Shown here: positions 5,146 to 5,827 of the stretch, piece after piece | Numbering within the stretch: the first letter of the stretch is position 1 | Layout of the letters: each line of letters starts with the position of its first letter | Assembly: GCA_937975735.1 (NCBI GenBank) | Contig: CALJUI010000237.1 | Location: forward strand, 1 to 5,827 | Direction: 5' to 3' | Origin: an uncultured Rubrivivax sp. | GTDB lineage: Bacteria; Pseudomonadota; Gammaproteobacteria; Burkholderiales; Burkholderiaceae_C | Length of the DNA: 5,827 bases | Program-made: the position numbers and the translations under genes | Notes under the pieces: model-generated | The model's database searches: none | Seen by the model: only the letters and a program-made list of their open reading frames with translations | Told to the model about the DNA's origin: nothing

Positions 5146-5827
5146 TCATTTGAGCACCACCCGCGGGTCGACCAGCTTGAACAGCACGTCGGTGGTCAGG
5201 TTGATGACCATCGTCAGCATCGCGAGGTACACGGTGACCGCCTGGATGACGGGGTAGTCGCTGCGGTTGACGGCCAGCAGCACCTCGCGGCCCAGGCCGG
5301 GGATCGAGAAGAAGACCTCGATCAGGAAGGAGCCGACGAAGATGCCGGGCAGCGCCAGGCTGACGTTGGTCAGGATCGGGATCATCGCGTTGCGCAGCAC
5401 GTGCTTGAACAGCACCGTGTTCTCGGTCATGCCCTTGGCGCGCGCGGTGCGCACGTAGTCCTGGCCGAGCTCGTCGAGCAGGAAGCTGCGGTACAGCCGC
5501 GTCTGCGGCGCGATGCCGACCATCACCGCCAGCAGCACCGGCAGCGGCGTATAGGTCGTCAGGTTGGTCCAGAACGAATCGCTCCAGCCCTGGACCGGGA
5601 ACCAGCCGAGCTGGAAGCCGAAGATGTACTGGCCGACGATGATGTAGACCAGGAAACTGATCGACAGCGCCACCGTCGTGATGACCATGATCGTGCGGTC
5701 GGTCAGCGAGCCGCGCTTGTAGGCCACCCACATCGCGATCGGCAGCGCCAGCAGCACGTCGAGGATCAGGATCGGCGTCATCACCGTCAGCGTGGCCGGC
5801 AGGCGCGTCGCGAACAGGTTCGCGACC
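5146..5827 (-). CDS. Peptide-type ABC importer permease, DppB/YejB-like (N-terminus outside window)
   Basis: The visible 226 residues are the C-terminal two thirds of a DppB-type inner-membrane permease; the gene enters from beyond the right edge. It starts within the conserved segment RLPATLTV at residues 8-15 of the fragment, followed by hydrophobic spans at about 16-36, 45-66, 93-107, 148-172 and 192-212. The EAA coupling loop is DYVRTARAKGMTENTVLFKHVLRNA (residues 123-147, key elements DYVRTARAKG and HVLRNA). The end LVDPRVVLK is the family's usual terminus. In-frame GTG and ATG codons at 5784 and 5781 are internal, since the family's conserved core continues upstream. It is the first visible gene of the operon and is separated from the next permease gene by the 109-bp repeat-rich spacer. 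A binding-protein gene and the operon promoter should lie further right, outside the window. Confidence 0.9.
   Translation of the reverse strand, partial: VANLFATRLPATLTVMTPILILDVLLALPIAMWVAYKRGSLTDRTIMVITTVALSISFLVYIIVGQYIFGFQLGWFPVQGWSDSFWTNLTTYTPLPVLLAVMVGIAPQTRLYRSFLLDELGQDYVRTARAKGMTENTVLFKHVLRNAMIPILTNVSLALPGIFVGSFLIEVFFSIPGLGREVLLAVNRSDYPVIQAVTVYLAMLTMVINLTTDVLFKLVDPRVVLK

Noticed and set aside
3969..5153. A 394-codon plus-strand open frame antisense to the DppC/YejE-like permease
   Set aside because: Low-complexity His/Arg/Asp/Gly-rich translation with no domain; the minus strand has clear permease motifs.
5033..5731. A minus-strand open frame overlapping the DppB-like permease in another frame and crossing the spacer
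   Set aside because: Its translation lacks membrane segments and reads through the inverted-repeat cluster. The overlapping frame carries the EAA loop and the family C-terminus.
5779..5784. GTG/ATG at 5784/5781 as the start of the DppB-like permease
   Set aside because: The frame stays open to the window edge and encodes the conserved RLPATL segment upstream, so the true start lies outside the window.

Overview
The window is dense, GC-rich bacterial DNA with short intergenic gaps. The strong G/C bias at third codon positions leaves long open frames on the non-coding strands. Gene content and style suggest a high-GC proteobacterium, most plausibly a betaproteobacterium of the Burkholderiales (Rubrivivax/Leptothrix-like). 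That placement is inferred from composition and protein resemblance, not from a marker gene.

Left part (1-1061). The last 17 codons of an unidentified plus-strand gene end at 55. They converge on a minus-strand gene (81-1061) for a ferritin-like di-iron protein. Its metal-ligand pattern (ExxH, a later Glu, then HxxxExxH) matches the spacing of AurF-type N-oxygenases. A strong GC hairpin (48-72) spans the stop codon of the left gene and lies between the two.

Middle (1062-2298). A 155-bp divergent intergenic region separates the di-iron gene from a plus-strand gene (1217-2260). That gene encodes an alpha/beta-hydrolase fused to a C-terminal LuxR-type DNA-binding domain. The region carries a perfect 6-3-6 palindrome just upstream of the di-iron gene's Shine-Dalgarno. 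It also carries a sigma70-like promoter candidate placed so that the hydrolase-LuxR mRNA could start at its own ATG (leaderless). The simplest model is that the hydrolase domain senses or hydrolyses a small molecule and the HTH domain controls the divergent oxygenase gene. Two GC-rich hairpins lie in the convergent gap that follows.

Right part (2299-5827). A minus-strand operon encodes a peptide-type (Dpp/Opp/Yej family) ABC importer. Its order is a DppB-like permease (cut by the right edge), a DppC/YejE-like permease, and a single polypeptide with two ATPase domains (YejF-like). The last two genes overlap by 4 bp (ATGA). The permease genes are separated by 109 bp full of inverted repeats, resembling an interspersed REP-like element inside the operon. 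The substrate-binding protein is not in the window, so the substrate cannot be called.

No RNA genes, CRISPR arrays, insertion sequences or phage genes were seen. The most interesting feature is the divergent di-iron oxygenase / hydrolase-LuxR pair with its operator-like palindrome.
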